Assembly: GCF_041080625.1 (NCBI RefSeq)
Contig: NZ_CP163518.1
Span: forward strand, 9,975,501 to 10,039,500
DNA length: 64,000 nucleotides
Reading direction: 5' to 3'
Origin: Streptomyces sp. CG1
Lineage (GTDB): Bacteria; Actinomycetota; Actinomycetes; Streptomycetales; Streptomycetaceae
The position numbers and the translations under genes were made by a program. Every line of letters begins with the position of its first letter. Position 1 is the stretch's first letter. The notes below the pieces were generated by a model. That model saw only the letters and a program-made list of their open reading frames with translations. It ran no database searches and was not told where the DNA came from. Below, piece by piece: positions 52,951-62,165 of this stretch.

Positions 52951-53202
52951 GGGTTCTCCTCAGGCAGTGCGGGAGGGGGGCGGCATGCGGTCCGTGCGGG
53001 GACATCCGAAGGGTCGAACGTGTACGGAAGCGGACGTCCGTGCCGTGTCTTGACCAAGAAACTCACGCGGACATGCAAAGCCGTGTGCGAGGCGCCCGCA
53101 GCCTTCCACGTGCTCGTCCCGCCCCATGGACGCGGAGACCTCAGGCGCCGAACCCACTTCCGCGGCCGCAGAGCTGGTACGGCGCCTGGCGGTGGCGCAC
53201 CG

Positions 53203-54612
53203 CTATGCGCGAGCCGGCTTTTCCTTGCTGTAGAGCCAGGTGTCGAACAGTTCGGTCAGATCCATGCCGGACACCTTCTCGCACAGCTTGATGAACTGGG
53301 TGGTGTGGGCGTTGCCGTATCGGTGCTGCTTGGTCCACATCTTCAAGATGGTGAAGAAGCTTTTGTCGCCCACGGTTTCGCGGAGACGGTGGAGGGTCAT
53401 GGCCCCACGTCCGTAGACGGGAGAGTCGGACACCCGCCCGGCGGTTGGGGGCTGCGCCGGTGGGAAGTCCCAGATCCCCTCGCTTTCGGGGTGGGTGCCG
53501 TCGTAGAAGGCGTCGAAGATCTCATCGGCGGTTGTGTCGCGCTGGTCTTCCTGCCACAGCCATTCGGCGTAGGTGGCGAACCCTTCGCTGAGCCACATGT
53601 CCTGCCAGGAGCGCGGGGTGACGGAGTTCCCGAACCATTGATGGGCAAGTTCGTGCACGACCAGCGTTTCGTCGGGGGCGCTGTCGAAGTACGGCTTGGT
53701 CTGGGTCTCCAGCGCGTACTCGAGATCGGGGAGATGATCGACGATCGACCCGGTGCTGGCAAAGGGGTAGCGGCCGAACCGGCTGCTCGCCCAGTCGATG
53801 ACCTCCGGGATCAGCTTGGTCATGTCGGGGGAGTCCTCGACTTCGTCGGGGTCGATGGCGACGTATACCGGCAGCCCCTGTGTAGTGGTCGTGGTGGATA
53901 TGTCGAAACTGCCCACTACGACGGTTGCGGCATAGCTGGCCATCGGCTCACCCATGTGCCAACGCGACGTCGTACGGCGTCCCTTGTCCCGTATCCCGGT
54001 CAGTTCGCCGTTGCTCACTGCTGTGTAACCCTTGGGGACGGTGATGGTGATGTCGTACAGAGCTTTGTCGGACGGGTGATGGTTGCCCGGGAACCAGGTC
54101 ATCGAGCCTGATGGTTCTCCGAGCGCCGTCGCGCCGTCGTCGGTTTCGATCCACCCCTCCACGCCTTCGTCCGCGGCAGTGATCATCTTCGGGGTACCGG
54201 AGTAGTGGATGGTGGTCGTGAAGGTCGCGCCGGTCTTGAGTGGATGAGCGGGCGTGAGGGTGAGTTTGTTCTTCTTCCTGCTTACCTCGGCGTCGGCTCC
54301 GTCGATGACGGCGTCGCGCACGCTCATGCCGGCGAGGTCGAGGGAGAAGCGGCTCAGGGGCTGTTCGGCTCGGGCTGTGATCACGGTGGTGCCGGTCAGC
54401 TCGTGGGTCTCCGGGACGTAGTCGAGCGTCAACGCGTAATGCGCGACGTCGTAACCGCGGTTGCCCAATGAGGGAAACAGGGCGTCTCCTGCCGAAGTCG
54501 CGCCAGGTCTGGCGGCATCGTCGGGGCGACCGTCGGAATTCGTGCAGGCGGTCCCGACGGTGAGGAGCAGCACGGTGAACAGGGCAGCCCGGGGCAACCG
54601 AGCGGAATGCAT
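53203..54612 (-). CDS. M1 family zinc metallopeptidase, lipoprotein
   Basis: A 469-residue cell-surface aminopeptidase-like protein. The lipobox is VGTAC (Cys23). The M1 catalytic domain has His320, Glu321 and His324 (HELAHQWFGN) with Glu343 (WLSEGFATYAEW) as third zinc ligand. The usual GAMEN exopeptidase motif is replaced by EYALETQTKP, the form seen in many actinobacterial M1 proteins. The C-terminal helical domain is short, so the protein is smaller than PepN (about 850 residues). ATG 54612 has AGGAGG 5 bases upstream. Confidence 0.93.
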   Translation of the reverse strand: MHSARLPRAALFTVLLLTVGTACTNSDGRPDDAARPGATSAGDALFPSLGNRGYDVAHYALTLDYVPETHELTGTTVITARAEQPLSRFSLDLAGMSVRDAVIDGADAEVSRKKNKLTLTPAHPLKTGATFTTTIHYSGTPKMITAADEGVEGWIETDDGATALGEPSGSMTWFPGNHHPSDKALYDITITVPKGYTAVSNGELTGIRDKGRRTTSRWHMGEPMASYAATVVVGSFDISTTTTTQGLPVYVAIDPDEVEDSPDMTKLIPEVIDWASSRFGRYPFASTGSIVDHLPDLEYALETQTKPYFDSAPDETLVVHELAHQWFGNSVTPRSWQDMWLSEGFATYAEWLWQEDQRDTTADEIFDAFYDGTHPESEGIWDFPPAQPPTAGRVSDSPVYGRGAMTLHRLRETVGDKSFFTILKMWTKQHRYGNAHTTQFIKLCEKVSGMDLTELFDTWLYSKEKPARA

Positions 54613-54913
54613 GGCACCTCCTGGTGCATTGGACGGCGACGACAACGCCGAAGCGGCTCGCTCACACAGCAACTTCGGGAGCGTGCGCCCCATCCGCGTA
54701 GAGCCGACGAATCCGGTGACACCGTTGGGGCCGCTCAGGTGTTCGCAGGCCGTGGTCAGCGGCCCGGTCTGTTGCGATCTTGGACCCTATCCGCATCCAC
54801 CCTTCAATGTAAAAACTATCCCATGAAGCAACCAAGAGATCGTGGGGCGACTCTAACCGGCTGGACGGTCAAAGGCATCGAGAGGGGAATCGGGCATACA
54901 CGCGCCTCGCTTG

Positions 54914-56170
54914 CTAGAACCTCCTGGCGGGGCGCAGAAAGGCGGCCCAGCCGGCGTACGGTTTTTCGCCGACCCGGAGTGTGCGCAGTTGCGTGAGGAT
55001 TGCGGGGTCCTGGGCGTCGAGCCAGTCGACGAACTGCCGGAAGGAGACGAGACGTACATCCTCCCGGCCGGCGATCTGTCTGAGCGCCTCCTCGGCCGCG
55101 TCCATGTAGATGCCGCCGTTCCACTGCTCGAAGTGATTGCCGATGAACAGCGGCGCCCGGTTCGTCTCGTACGCCCGCCGGAACCCGGCCACGTACGCCT
55201 GTGTCGCCTGGGCGCGCCAGTGCGGGTAGTTGTAAGAAGGTGCCCGCGTCGAGTTCCTGGACTGGTTCGCCATCATGTTGTAGTCCATGGACAGCACCTC
55301 GAACGAGTGCCCGGGGAACGGGATGCTCTGCAGCGGCAGGTCCCACACACCGTGCCGCTTCCTGGGCCAGCGTTGCAGCCCGCCCGGTGAGGAGGCGTCG
55401 TAGCGCCAGCCCAGTTCACGCGCGACCGGCAGCAGGTTCCCCTGCCCGAGCAGGCACGGGGTGCGGCCGCCCACGAGTTCCCTGTCGTAGTCGAAGGGGA
55501 GGGGCGGATGGTCGTGCCAGCCGGTGTGTGTGCGCCACGACGTGACGAAAGTCCGCGCCTGCTCGATCTCCGAACGCCACTGACCGGGAGTCCAGTTGGC
55601 CACCGATCCGGGACCCTCGCAGAAGTGTCCGTTGAAGTGCGTGCCGATCTCGTGGCCGTCGAGCCAGGCCTGACGCACGTACTTCAGTGTCTGCTTCAGG
55701 TGGGCGTCGGTGAGGTAGCCGATGTCCGAGGCGCCGATCGGGTTGTTCGGCGGGTCGTAGAGCCGCTTCTTCTCCTCCGGGAGGAGGTAGAGCCCGGACA
55801 GGAAGAACGTCATGTGCGCGCCGTGGGTGCGGCCGAGTTCCAGGAAGCGCGGGAACAGGCCGGTGCCCAACTCGCCCGCGCCGTCCCAGGAGAACACCAC
55901 GAACTGCGGGGGAGTCTCGCCGGGTTCGAGGGGCGTGGGCCGTTCCGGCTGGTGCGGCTGCCGTCCGGTGTACGCCGTCGAGCCGTCCCCGATCAGCCGT
56001 GGCGCTCCTTCCAGGGGTGCCGCGCCCTGTCTTTTGCGGCCCCCTGGTGAGCCGTTCGGTCCGTCCTGTCCTCCGCAGGCTGCCAGGGAGGCGGCGGCCA
56101 TACCGATGCCGGCGCCGAGCCCCAGGCGTGCCACATTCCGGCGGCTGATTCCACCCATCGCCATCCCCAT
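54914..56170 (-). CDS. Polysaccharide-deacetylase-like lipoprotein
   Basis: A 418-residue lipoprotein with a Tat-like motif (ISRRNVARLGLG) and lipobox LAAC (Cys about 32). The catalytic domain (about 70-400) resembles NodB polysaccharide deacetylases with FVVFSWDGAGELG instead of TFDDGP, a metal-binding HEIGTHFNGHFC and a late SFRQFVDWLD. The single Asp of the first motif is conserved; the second is Gly/Ala, so activity may be weak or different. ATG 56170 is chosen; starting at the third Met (56164) is possible. Substrate may be chitooligosaccharide or cell-wall glycan. Confidence 0.8.
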   Translation of the reverse strand: MGMAMGGISRRNVARLGLGAGIGMAAASLAACGGQDGPNGSPGGRKRQGAAPLEGAPRLIGDGSTAYTGRQPHQPERPTPLEPGETPPQFVVFSWDGAGELGTGLFPRFLELGRTHGAHMTFFLSGLYLLPEEKKRLYDPPNNPIGASDIGYLTDAHLKQTLKYVRQAWLDGHEIGTHFNGHFCEGPGSVANWTPGQWRSEIEQARTFVTSWRTHTGWHDHPPLPFDYDRELVGGRTPCLLGQGNLLPVARELGWRYDASSPGGLQRWPRKRHGVWDLPLQSIPFPGHSFEVLSMDYNMMANQSRNSTRAPSYNYPHWRAQATQAYVAGFRRAYETNRAPLFIGNHFEQWNGGIYMDAAEEALRQIAGREDVRLVSFRQFVDWLDAQDPAILTQLRTLRVGEKPYAGWAAFLRPARRF

Positions 56171-56339
56171 CCGTGCCCTGCCGCGACGCGTTGTGCACCC
56201 CCCTCGGTCAAGCTTCCAACACCTGCACAATAAGGACGATAAGCATAGAAATGGGCTGATCTGGTTCGGTGTGGCGTGCAAAGGTGATGCCAAGCGTCAC
56301 TTGTGTCACCCGGTCGGCCCTCAGGGGCCATGCGGAGGA

Positions 56340-57161
56340 TCAGCGGAACGCCGCCACGTTCCGTGCCGCCCACGCGGAGAACGGGGCCGCGGGGCGGCCG
56401 AGCAGATGCTCTACGTCCGTGCCGACCGCTTGCTCCTCCGGTGTGGGTGTGCCGAGGACGGCGAGTGTGCCCTCGGCGACGGCGGCCGGCATGAACCGGA
56501 TCATCTGGGCGTGAGCCTCCTCGCGGCTCTGCTCCACGAACCTCACCGGCTCGCCGAGCGCGGCGGCGATGGCGGCGGCTCGCTGCCGGGGGGTGGTGGG
56601 CTCCGGGCCGGTGAGTGTGTAGGTGGCGCCGTCGTGTCCGTCCCTGCGCAGCACGGTCGCCGCGACCGCGGCGACATCGTCCGGGTCGATGAACGGCAGT
56701 GCCACATCGGCGAAGGGCGCCGCCGCGGTGCGGTGCTTGCGGATCGGCTCCGCCCAGGCCAGCGCGTTGGAGGCCAGGCCGCCCGAGCGCAGGACGGTGA
56801 AGGACAGGCCCGACTCGGCCACGGCCGCCTCGAAGTGCGCCGCGTGCGTGTACGCCTCCGGCCGGGTGCCCGCCCCCAGCGAGGACAGCAACACCACCTT
56901 CGTGACCCCGGCCGCGGCGGCCCGGCGCAGGATGCCGGCCGGATCCTCACCGGCCACCAGCAGGAACAGTGCCTTGGCGCCCGCCAGTGCGGGGGCGAGG
57001 CTCTGCGGCTGCGCGAGGTCGGCCGCGACGGGACGCGCGCCGGGAGGCGCGTCCTCCGTCCCGATGTGCCGGGCGACGGCCGTCACTGTTTCCCCGCCCT
57101 CGATCAACGCGGCGACCAGGGTCCGGCCGACGTTCCCCGTGGCGCCCGTGACAACGATCAT
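56340..57161 (-). CDS. NmrA-like NAD(P)-binding protein
   Basis: A 273-residue atypical SDR of the NmrA/HSCARG type. The Rossmann motif is VTGATGNVGRTL; ARPVAADLAQ and VLLSSLGAG follow. The Tyr-x3-Lys is not clear, which fits the redox-sensing or quinone-oxidoreductase-like NmrA group. GGGGGAGAG lies upstream of ATG 57161. It is divergent from a TetR gene, with two palindromes in the 66-base gap that the regulator probably uses. Confidence 0.9.
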   Translation of the reverse strand: MIVVTGATGNVGRTLVAALIEGGETVTAVARHIGTEDAPPGARPVAADLAQPQSLAPALAGAKALFLLVAGEDPAGILRRAAAAGVTKVVLLSSLGAGTRPEAYTHAAHFEAAVAESGLSFTVLRSGGLASNALAWAEPIRKHRTAAAPFADVALPFIDPDDVAAVAATVLRRDGHDGATYTLTGPEPTTPRQRAAAIAAALGEPVRFVEQSREEAHAQMIRFMPAAVAEGTLAVLGTPTPEEQAVGTDVEHLLGRPAAPFSAWAARNVAAFR

Positions 57162-57180
57162 GACAACTCTCCCCCGCGTG

Positions 57181-57196
57181 AGTTAGTTGACTAACT
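57181..57196. promoter_or_regulatory. Operator 1, AGTTAGTTGACTAACT
   Basis: Exact inverted arms AGTTAGT and ACTAACT with a TG centre, 20 bases upstream of the NmrA start. It matches TetR-type operators that contain TTAGT half-sites. Confidence 0.7.
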
Positions 57197-57227
57197 AAAT
57201 TGAGACGTTAGTCGGTGGAGGTGTCCG

Positions 57228-57881
57228 TTGTCTATCCTTAGTCAGGTGACTGACTCAGATTCCGCTGTGGCGGCCGAGGGCGCGCGGCCGAGCCGATCCG
57301 GTCGATCCGGTCAGGGTGGCGGCCGGGGCGGCAAGCGCGAGCGTTTGGTGAAGGCGGCCGTCCAGGTCTTCCATGAACAGGGCGTGGAGAAGACCACCCT
57401 CGGTGACATCGCCCGTGCGGCCGAGGTGCCGCTCGGCAACGTCTACTACTACTTCAAGGCCAAGGACCAGCTCGTCGACGCCGCGGTGGAAGCTCACCGC
57501 GAGCAACTCGGCGCACTTACCGCACAGTTGGACACCCTCCCGGATCCGGCGGCCCGACTGAAGGCGCTCGTCGCCGGCTGGGTAGACCAGCGCGAGACTG
57601 CGGCCCGTTTCGGCTGTCCCTTCGGCACCCTCGCGACCGAGCTCGACAAGCGGGACGACGGCCTGGATCAGGCGGCCGCGAAGGTCATGCGAGCCCTGCT
57701 CGCCTGGGTGGAGGCTCAGTTCGCCCAGCTCGGCCGCGCCGATGCCGCCGCCCTCGCCGTCGAACTCGTCGCCGCCTACCAGGGCATGTCCGTCCTCACC
57801 AACACCTTGCGCGACCCCGGCCTGATGGCCGTCCAGGGCGAACGCCTCCAGTCCTGGATCGACGGGATCGCGGAACTGTAG
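57228..57881 (+). CDS. TetR family transcriptional regulator
   Basis: A 217-residue repressor. After a basic/Gly-rich N-terminus the helix-turn-helix (about residues 40-85) reads GVEKTTLGDIARAAEVPLGN and VYYYFKAKDQLVDA. The C-terminal ligand domain (about 90-210) fits TetR_C_16/YxaF-type. TTG 57228 is preferred because GGAGG is 8 bases upstream; GTG 57246 is an alternative. The divergent NmrA-like gene is the expected target. Confidence 0.92.
   Translation: MSILSQVTDSDSAVAAEGARPSRSGRSGQGGGRGGKRERLVKAAVQVFHEQGVEKTTLGDIARAAEVPLGNVYYYFKAKDQLVDAAVEAHREQLGALTAQLDTLPDPAARLKALVAGWVDQRETAARFGCPFGTLATELDKRDDGLDQAAAKVMRALLAWVEAQFAQLGRADAAALAVELVAAYQGMSVLTNTLRDPGLMAVQGERLQSWIDGIAEL
57240..57251. promoter_or_regulatory. 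Operator 2, AGTCAGGTGACT
   Basis: Arms AGTCA and TGACT with a GG centre, preceded by TT and followed by GA. It covers the first codons of the TetR gene (TTG 57228) and is similar to operator 1, so the repressor may autoregulate. Confidence 0.55.
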
Positions 57882-58224
57882 GAAAGCGAGAGTCGCCGGG
57901 CGCGTTGCGTTCATCGCTCGGCGGCATGTCTATCCGGTCAATCTCCAGGCGCTGCACCGCTGGACGGCGAACCGGCAGGCGTCCGCTCCTGTCGCCGAGT
58001 CGTCCGGCATCCGGACGGCCGGCTGGGTCGACAAGGGAAGTTTCCCGGAGCAATAGACACACGATCTTCAGTGGTCGGCTCCGGTGTCGGCGCGTGTCGC
58101 CCGTTCACCCTCTCCAGGGCGTGGAGGACGTACGGCTGACGCGCCCGCACTGACGGCAGCCCTGTCGCGGGATGCCAAGGGCGCGGGGATCCGACGGGCT
58201 GTCCCGGATGGAGCCCGACCCGGC
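57882..58224. other. 343-base region without a gene
   Basis: Between the TetR stop and the end of the DMT transporter I see no supported frame, motif or hairpin. Confidence 0.5.
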
Positions 58225-59106
58225 TCACGTCGCCAGGTGTCGCTGTCCGCCCCGGGCCGGTACCACGGTGATGTGCTGGACGGCCCGGCTGAGCACCACC
58301 ACGCCCGAGACGATCAGCAGGGCACCACAGGCCTCCGGTACGAGCCACCAGCCGGTGCGGATCCGCTCCTCGAACAGCGTCATCCCGAGCGTCAGGCTCA
58401 CCACCGCGTCGCCGATGGTCAGCGCCGGCTGGGCCGCGGCCAGGGGACCGGCCTGGAGCGCGTTCTCCAGCAGCACCACGGCGGCGATGCCGGTCAGCGC
58501 GAAGCCGTACGTCTGCCAGGACCGCAGGAACGCCATGAAACCGCGGTCGGCGAAGGTGCCGCTGGCCGACTTCAGCAGGGCGGCGGTCAGCGCGTTGCCC
58601 GTGGCGGACGCGGCCGCGAGGAGCGCGGCGCGCCGGGCCGGCGAGCGGCCCCGGCCGGACAGGAGCACGGCCGCGGCCATCCCGCCGAGACACAGGCACA
58701 GGGCCGGGATCCAGCGGGTGAGCGTGGCGTGGTCCACAGCTCCGTGCGGGGCGGCGGCGATCAGGAGCACCGCGAGGCCCGCCACACAGCCGCCGACTCC
58801 CCACCAGCCGGAGCGAGGCAGCCGCTTGTGCATCAGCGGGGCGGCGACGAGCAGCGCGAAGGGCAGCTCCAGGATGAACAGCGGCTGGACCAGCGCGAGA
58901 GGGCCGTTGACCAGGGCCAGGCTCTGGAACAGCGCGGCGCACACGACCCCGCACATCCCGACCACCCAGAACGGTCGGCGCGCCAGCTCGGCGAGCAGCC
59001 GGAGCCCGCCCCGGCTGCTGGCGGACGCGGCCTTGCGCTGGAAGGCGGTGCCCACGGCGTTGCTCGCCGCTCCGGCGACGGCGAACGCCGCGGCCAGTTC
59101 GATCAC
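58225..59106 (-). CDS. DMT superfamily transporter (EamA-like)
   Basis: A 293-residue membrane protein with about 9-10 hydrophobic segments, in two pseudo-repeats as expected for drug/metabolite transporters. The N-terminus MIELAAAFAVAGAASNAVGT lies in the first segment; LLKSASGTF and GPLAAAQPALTIGDAVVSLT belong to the second repeat. A short basic tail follows. No regulator or partner is adjacent. The substrate is unknown. Confidence 0.85.
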   Translation of the reverse strand: MIELAAAFAVAGAASNAVGTAFQRKAASASSRGGLRLLAELARRPFWVVGMCGVVCAALFQSLALVNGPLALVQPLFILELPFALLVAAPLMHKRLPRSGWWGVGGCVAGLAVLLIAAAPHGAVDHATLTRWIPALCLCLGGMAAAVLLSGRGRSPARRAALLAAASATGNALTAALLKSASGTFADRGFMAFLRSWQTYGFALTGIAAVVLLENALQAGPLAAAQPALTIGDAVVSLTLGMTLFEERIRTGWWLVPEACGALLIVSGVVVLSRAVQHITVVPARGGQRHLAT

Positions 59107-59192
59107 GACCGTCTCCTGCCTGCGCGGCCTCTCGGAGTGGCTTCGGTTCCCTTCAGCCTACGGAAGACGGCGCCCGGACGCCGGATCGGACA

Positions 59193-59224
59193 GCGGGGCC
59201 CAGGGGGGCATGGATCGGCCCCGC
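59193..59224 (-). terminator. Hairpin downstream of chitinase gene
   Basis: GCGGGGCC and GGCCCCGC are exact 8-bp arms around a 16-base loop, 37 bases past the chitinase stop on the minus strand. It is weaker than the other two hairpins. Confidence 0.45.
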
Positions 59225-59260
59225 CAGTGATCACCGAGCGGGGCCGGGTGGAGCGATGGA

Positions 59261-61009
59261 TCAGCTCACGCCCAGGTCGTCGGCGTACACCGCCCCCTGG
59301 CCGTACCAGCCGTGCACGTACACCGTGACCGTGCCCGAGGAGCCGGTCGTGAACGGCACCGTGAGCTTCGACCATGACGAGGACGGGGTCCAGGTACTGG
59401 CCGTGGCGCCTCCGCTGACGCCGAGGTAGGCATACGGGCCCTGCGCCCAACCGCTCAGTGTGTAGGAGGTGTTGGGCTTGAGGGTCAGGGTCTGTGCGCA
59501 CTGGCCGGTCTGCGAGGCGGAGGGCGTGGTCTTGAGTGCGTGCGAGCCGCCGTGCACGGGGGAGGAGACGACCGCGGCCCCGGTGTCGCAGGTCCATGGG
59601 GTGAGCGAGCCGGTCTCGAAGTCGCCGTTGGCGAGGACGGCGGTGCCGCCGGATCCGTTGACCGTCAGGGTGAACGTGGAGCTGTGCCGGGTCGAGCCCG
59701 CCGTGCCGGTGACGGTCAGGGCGTAAGTGCCGGGTGTCGTGCCGGCGGCGGTCTTCACGGTGAGCGTGGCGGTGCCGCCCGCGGTGACCGAGGACGGGCT
59801 CAGCGAGGCGGTCACTCCGCTCGGCGCGCCGCTCACCGCCAGATCGACGGACTGGGCGCTGCCGGCGGTCACGGACGTCTTCGCCGTCGCCGTCGCGGTG
59901 GCGCCGGGGTCGACCGAGGCGGTGGCGGGGGAGAGGGACACCGAGAAGTCGTTGGCCGGCGGGGTCGTCGTACCGCCGGTGAAGGGCGCGAAGGTGTGGG
60001 TGAAGTACCAGGTGTCCTGGGCGATGCCCGAGCAGGTGTCGGAGGCGCTGCCGCCGGGGCAGCCGCCGTTGTCGCGTTGCAGGGCCCAGAAGGAGAGGGT
60101 GTTGATGCCCTTCGAGACCGCCCAGTCGTACACGGTCGTCGCGTCGGCGGTGGTGAACGTCTCCGCCGGGCCGTAGTCGTCCACACCGGGCATCTCGGTG
60201 ACGCCGACCATGTTCCACAGCTGATTGTCCGCCAGGTCCGGGTACAGCGAGGCGAGTTGGTCGTGGAGTCCGCTCGCGGCCGTCTCGGTGTCGGTGGCCA
60301 TGTGGTGGGTGGCGCCGTCGTAGTAGTCGAACGTCATGATGTTGACGACGGCGACCTTGGCGCCCGCGCTCTTCGCGCTGCGCAGCACGGCGAGGCCGCT
60401 GTCGGCGAGCCCCGTCGTCGTGGTCGGCAGGGTGTACGAGAACTGCACCGAGCGCCCGTTCGCGGCGGCCCAGTCCTGGACCTTCTTGATGGCCTGGTTG
60501 CGGCGGTCGATGCCGGCGGTGTTCGTGAGGGAGTTGTCCTCGACGTCCATGTCGAGCCGGGAGACGTCGTAGGTCGTGATGATCTTCTCGTAGGCCGCGG
60601 CGATGGAGTCCACGTTCGTGCAGCTGTCGGCGATCTCGGTGCCCGCGTTGTCGGCGCCGTAGCCGCCGAGGGAGGGGATCACGTCGCCGCCGCGCGAGCG
60701 GATGGTGCTGAAATCGGCGCCGAAGACCGAGGAGCTGACGGGGGTGCTGGTGCCGCCGTTCCAGTACGGGGTGCAGGAGCCCTTCTTGTCGGCCTGCAGG
60801 AAGGCCATGGTCAGGTACTTGGCGCCGGAGGCCTGCGAGAGTGCGGCGGGGCTGTCGCCGTTGTAGGCCTCGAAGTAGGGCGCGAAGACATGCGGGGGCA
60901 GTGGGGTCGCCGCGTGCGCGGTGCCTCCGGCCCCCAGGGCGAGCCCTGCGGAGGCGGCCAGCGTGGCCAGGCCTGCGAGCAGGGCGCGTACGGGTCTCGG
61001 ACGTGTCAT
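59261..61009 (-). CDS. Secreted GH18 chitinase with C-terminal binding domain
   Basis: A 582-residue secreted chitinase. The signal peptide (1-33) ends GTAHAAT. The GH18 catalytic domain (about 38-335) has the DxDxE motif Asp153-Met-Asp155-Val-Glu157, with Glu157 the proton donor, and SFWALQRDNGG at barrel strand 8. Then come a Thr/Pro linker, a NEW3-like beta-sandwich (about 355-450) and a C-terminal carbohydrate-binding module (about 465-582). A pair of DasR-like boxes lies upstream, the classic chitin/GlcNAc control in Streptomyces. Confidence 0.95.
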   Translation of the reverse strand: MTRPRPVRALLAGLATLAASAGLALGAGGTAHAATPLPPHVFAPYFEAYNGDSPAALSQASGAKYLTMAFLQADKKGSCTPYWNGGTSTPVSSSVFGADFSTIRSRGGDVIPSLGGYGADNAGTEIADSCTNVDSIAAAYEKIITTYDVSRLDMDVEDNSLTNTAGIDRRNQAIKKVQDWAAANGRSVQFSYTLPTTTTGLADSGLAVLRSAKSAGAKVAVVNIMTFDYYDGATHHMATDTETAASGLHDQLASLYPDLADNQLWNMVGVTEMPGVDDYGPAETFTTADATTVYDWAVSKGINTLSFWALQRDNGGCPGGSASDTCSGIAQDTWYFTHTFAPFTGGTTTPPANDFSVSLSPATASVDPGATATATAKTSVTAGSAQSVDLAVSGAPSGVTASLSPSSVTAGGTATLTVKTAAGTTPGTYALTVTGTAGSTRHSSTFTLTVNGSGGTAVLANGDFETGSLTPWTCDTGAAVVSSPVHGGSHALKTTPSASQTGQCAQTLTLKPNTSYTLSGWAQGPYAYLGVSGGATASTWTPSSSWSKLTVPFTTGSSGTVTVYVHGWYGQGAVYADDLGVS

Positions 61010-61095
61010 CGGGTACTCCCGGTAGCGAACGAACGACAGGCGTGCGAGCGGGTGTCGTGCGGAGATGGCGCGCTGTGCGGCCCGGCCGGGGCTAT

Positions 61096-61123
61096 TGGTC
61101 TAGGCCATGATTGGTCTGGACCA
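61096..61123. promoter_or_regulatory. Twin DasR-type (dre) boxes at chitinase promoter
   Basis: TGGTCTAGGCCA (61096-61107) and TGGTCTGGACCA (61112-61123) are close to the DasR consensus TGGTCTAGACCA and stand 16 bases apart, about 90-110 bases before the chitinase start. A pair of such 12-bp direct repeats is known from Streptomyces chitinase promoters. Confidence 0.85.
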
Positions 61124-61227
61124 GACATCGGTCAAGGCGTGGGAGCAGCCTTTTGCCCGTTCATGGGGGAGCCAACCGGCTGGATATCGAGGGGAGTTGA
61201 CGGCCGCCCGGGTCGGGAGCCGGTTCC

Positions 61228-61926
61228 TCAGCCGAACAGCGGGAACCGGCCCGCCGCCCCGCCCAGCGCGGTCCGCTCGGCCTCAGTGAGCGCTGTCCGG
61301 CCGGTGCCCACGCGCGCGTAGTGCTCGTCGCTCCACTCCGGGAGCGCGGGCCGGCCGAGCAGACCGTCCAGCGTGGCCCGCACGGCGGCCAGCCCCTCGG
61401 GCGCCGGTCCCGGTGCGTGCGGAAGCCGCACGGTCAGGTCCAGGTGGTGGACGGTCGCCTCCACCGCGAGGGTGGTCAGCAGATCCCCGGCCGTCAGCAC
61501 ATGCCCTTGGGTGCCGACGTGCCGTGCGGGGTCGGCGGCGTCCGCCGCGTCCACGGCCGCCGCCAGCGTCTCCAGATACAGGCCCCGCAACTGGCCGAAG
61601 TCGAGGAACATGCTTGCGCTCACCCGCACCCAGCGCCTGCCGTTCGCCGCCCCCGTGGTGTCCGGCCGCCAGTCCTGCCAGTACGTCATCGCGTCCCGGT
61701 CCGCCGGCTCCCGCACCGGCGTGTGCAGGGCCACCAGAGCGCGCTGGGCGTCCCCCAGGCAGTGGAAGACCAGGTCGCGGACCGCCCACCCGGTACAGCC
61801 GGTCGGCAGCCATGACTCCTCGTCACCCAGGCCCGCGGCGGCCGCCGAGGCCGCCTCGTACGCCGCACGCAGCGCCCGCGCCGGGTCTGTGGCACCCCCT
61901 GAGCTCAAGCGTCCCCCTGTACCCAT
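61228..61926 (-). CDS. Maleylpyruvate isomerase family mycothiol-dependent enzyme
   Basis: A 232-residue MDMPI/DinB-like protein. The N-terminal motif PTGCTGWAVRDLVFHCLGDA supplies one metal His and VEATVHHLDLTV supplies the HxxD ligands. It is the second member of this family in the window but shares only the fold with the 8131-8946 protein. Start at ATG 61926 follows an acidic/Gly-rich N-terminus; no strong ribosome site is seen. Confidence 0.82.
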   Translation of the reverse strand: MGTGGRLSSGGATDPARALRAAYEAASAAAAGLGDEESWLPTGCTGWAVRDLVFHCLGDAQRALVALHTPVREPADRDAMTYWQDWRPDTTGAANGRRWVRVSASMFLDFGQLRGLYLETLAAAVDAADAADPARHVGTQGHVLTAGDLLTTLAVEATVHHLDLTVRLPHAPGPAPEGLAAVRATLDGLLGRPALPEWSDEHYARVGTGRTALTEAERTALGGAAGRFPLFG

Positions 61927-62165
61927 GCGCCGCCCCGTGCTCGTGCGCCCCGTCTTCGTCCGTCGTACAGCGTGTCACACCCGGCTGGACGCAGCCGTGT
62001 CCGCCGACAGCCGCTGGGCGACGTAGATCGGGATCACCGACAGCAGGACGAGCCAACTCTGCTTCAGTGTTGAGAAGTTGAAGCAGGTCGAAGAGGTGGC
62101 GGCGCGCAGCCGGCCGTAGGGCCGCTTCCACGTCGAACTCACGGCAGCCGCCCAGTCCGCCCCCG

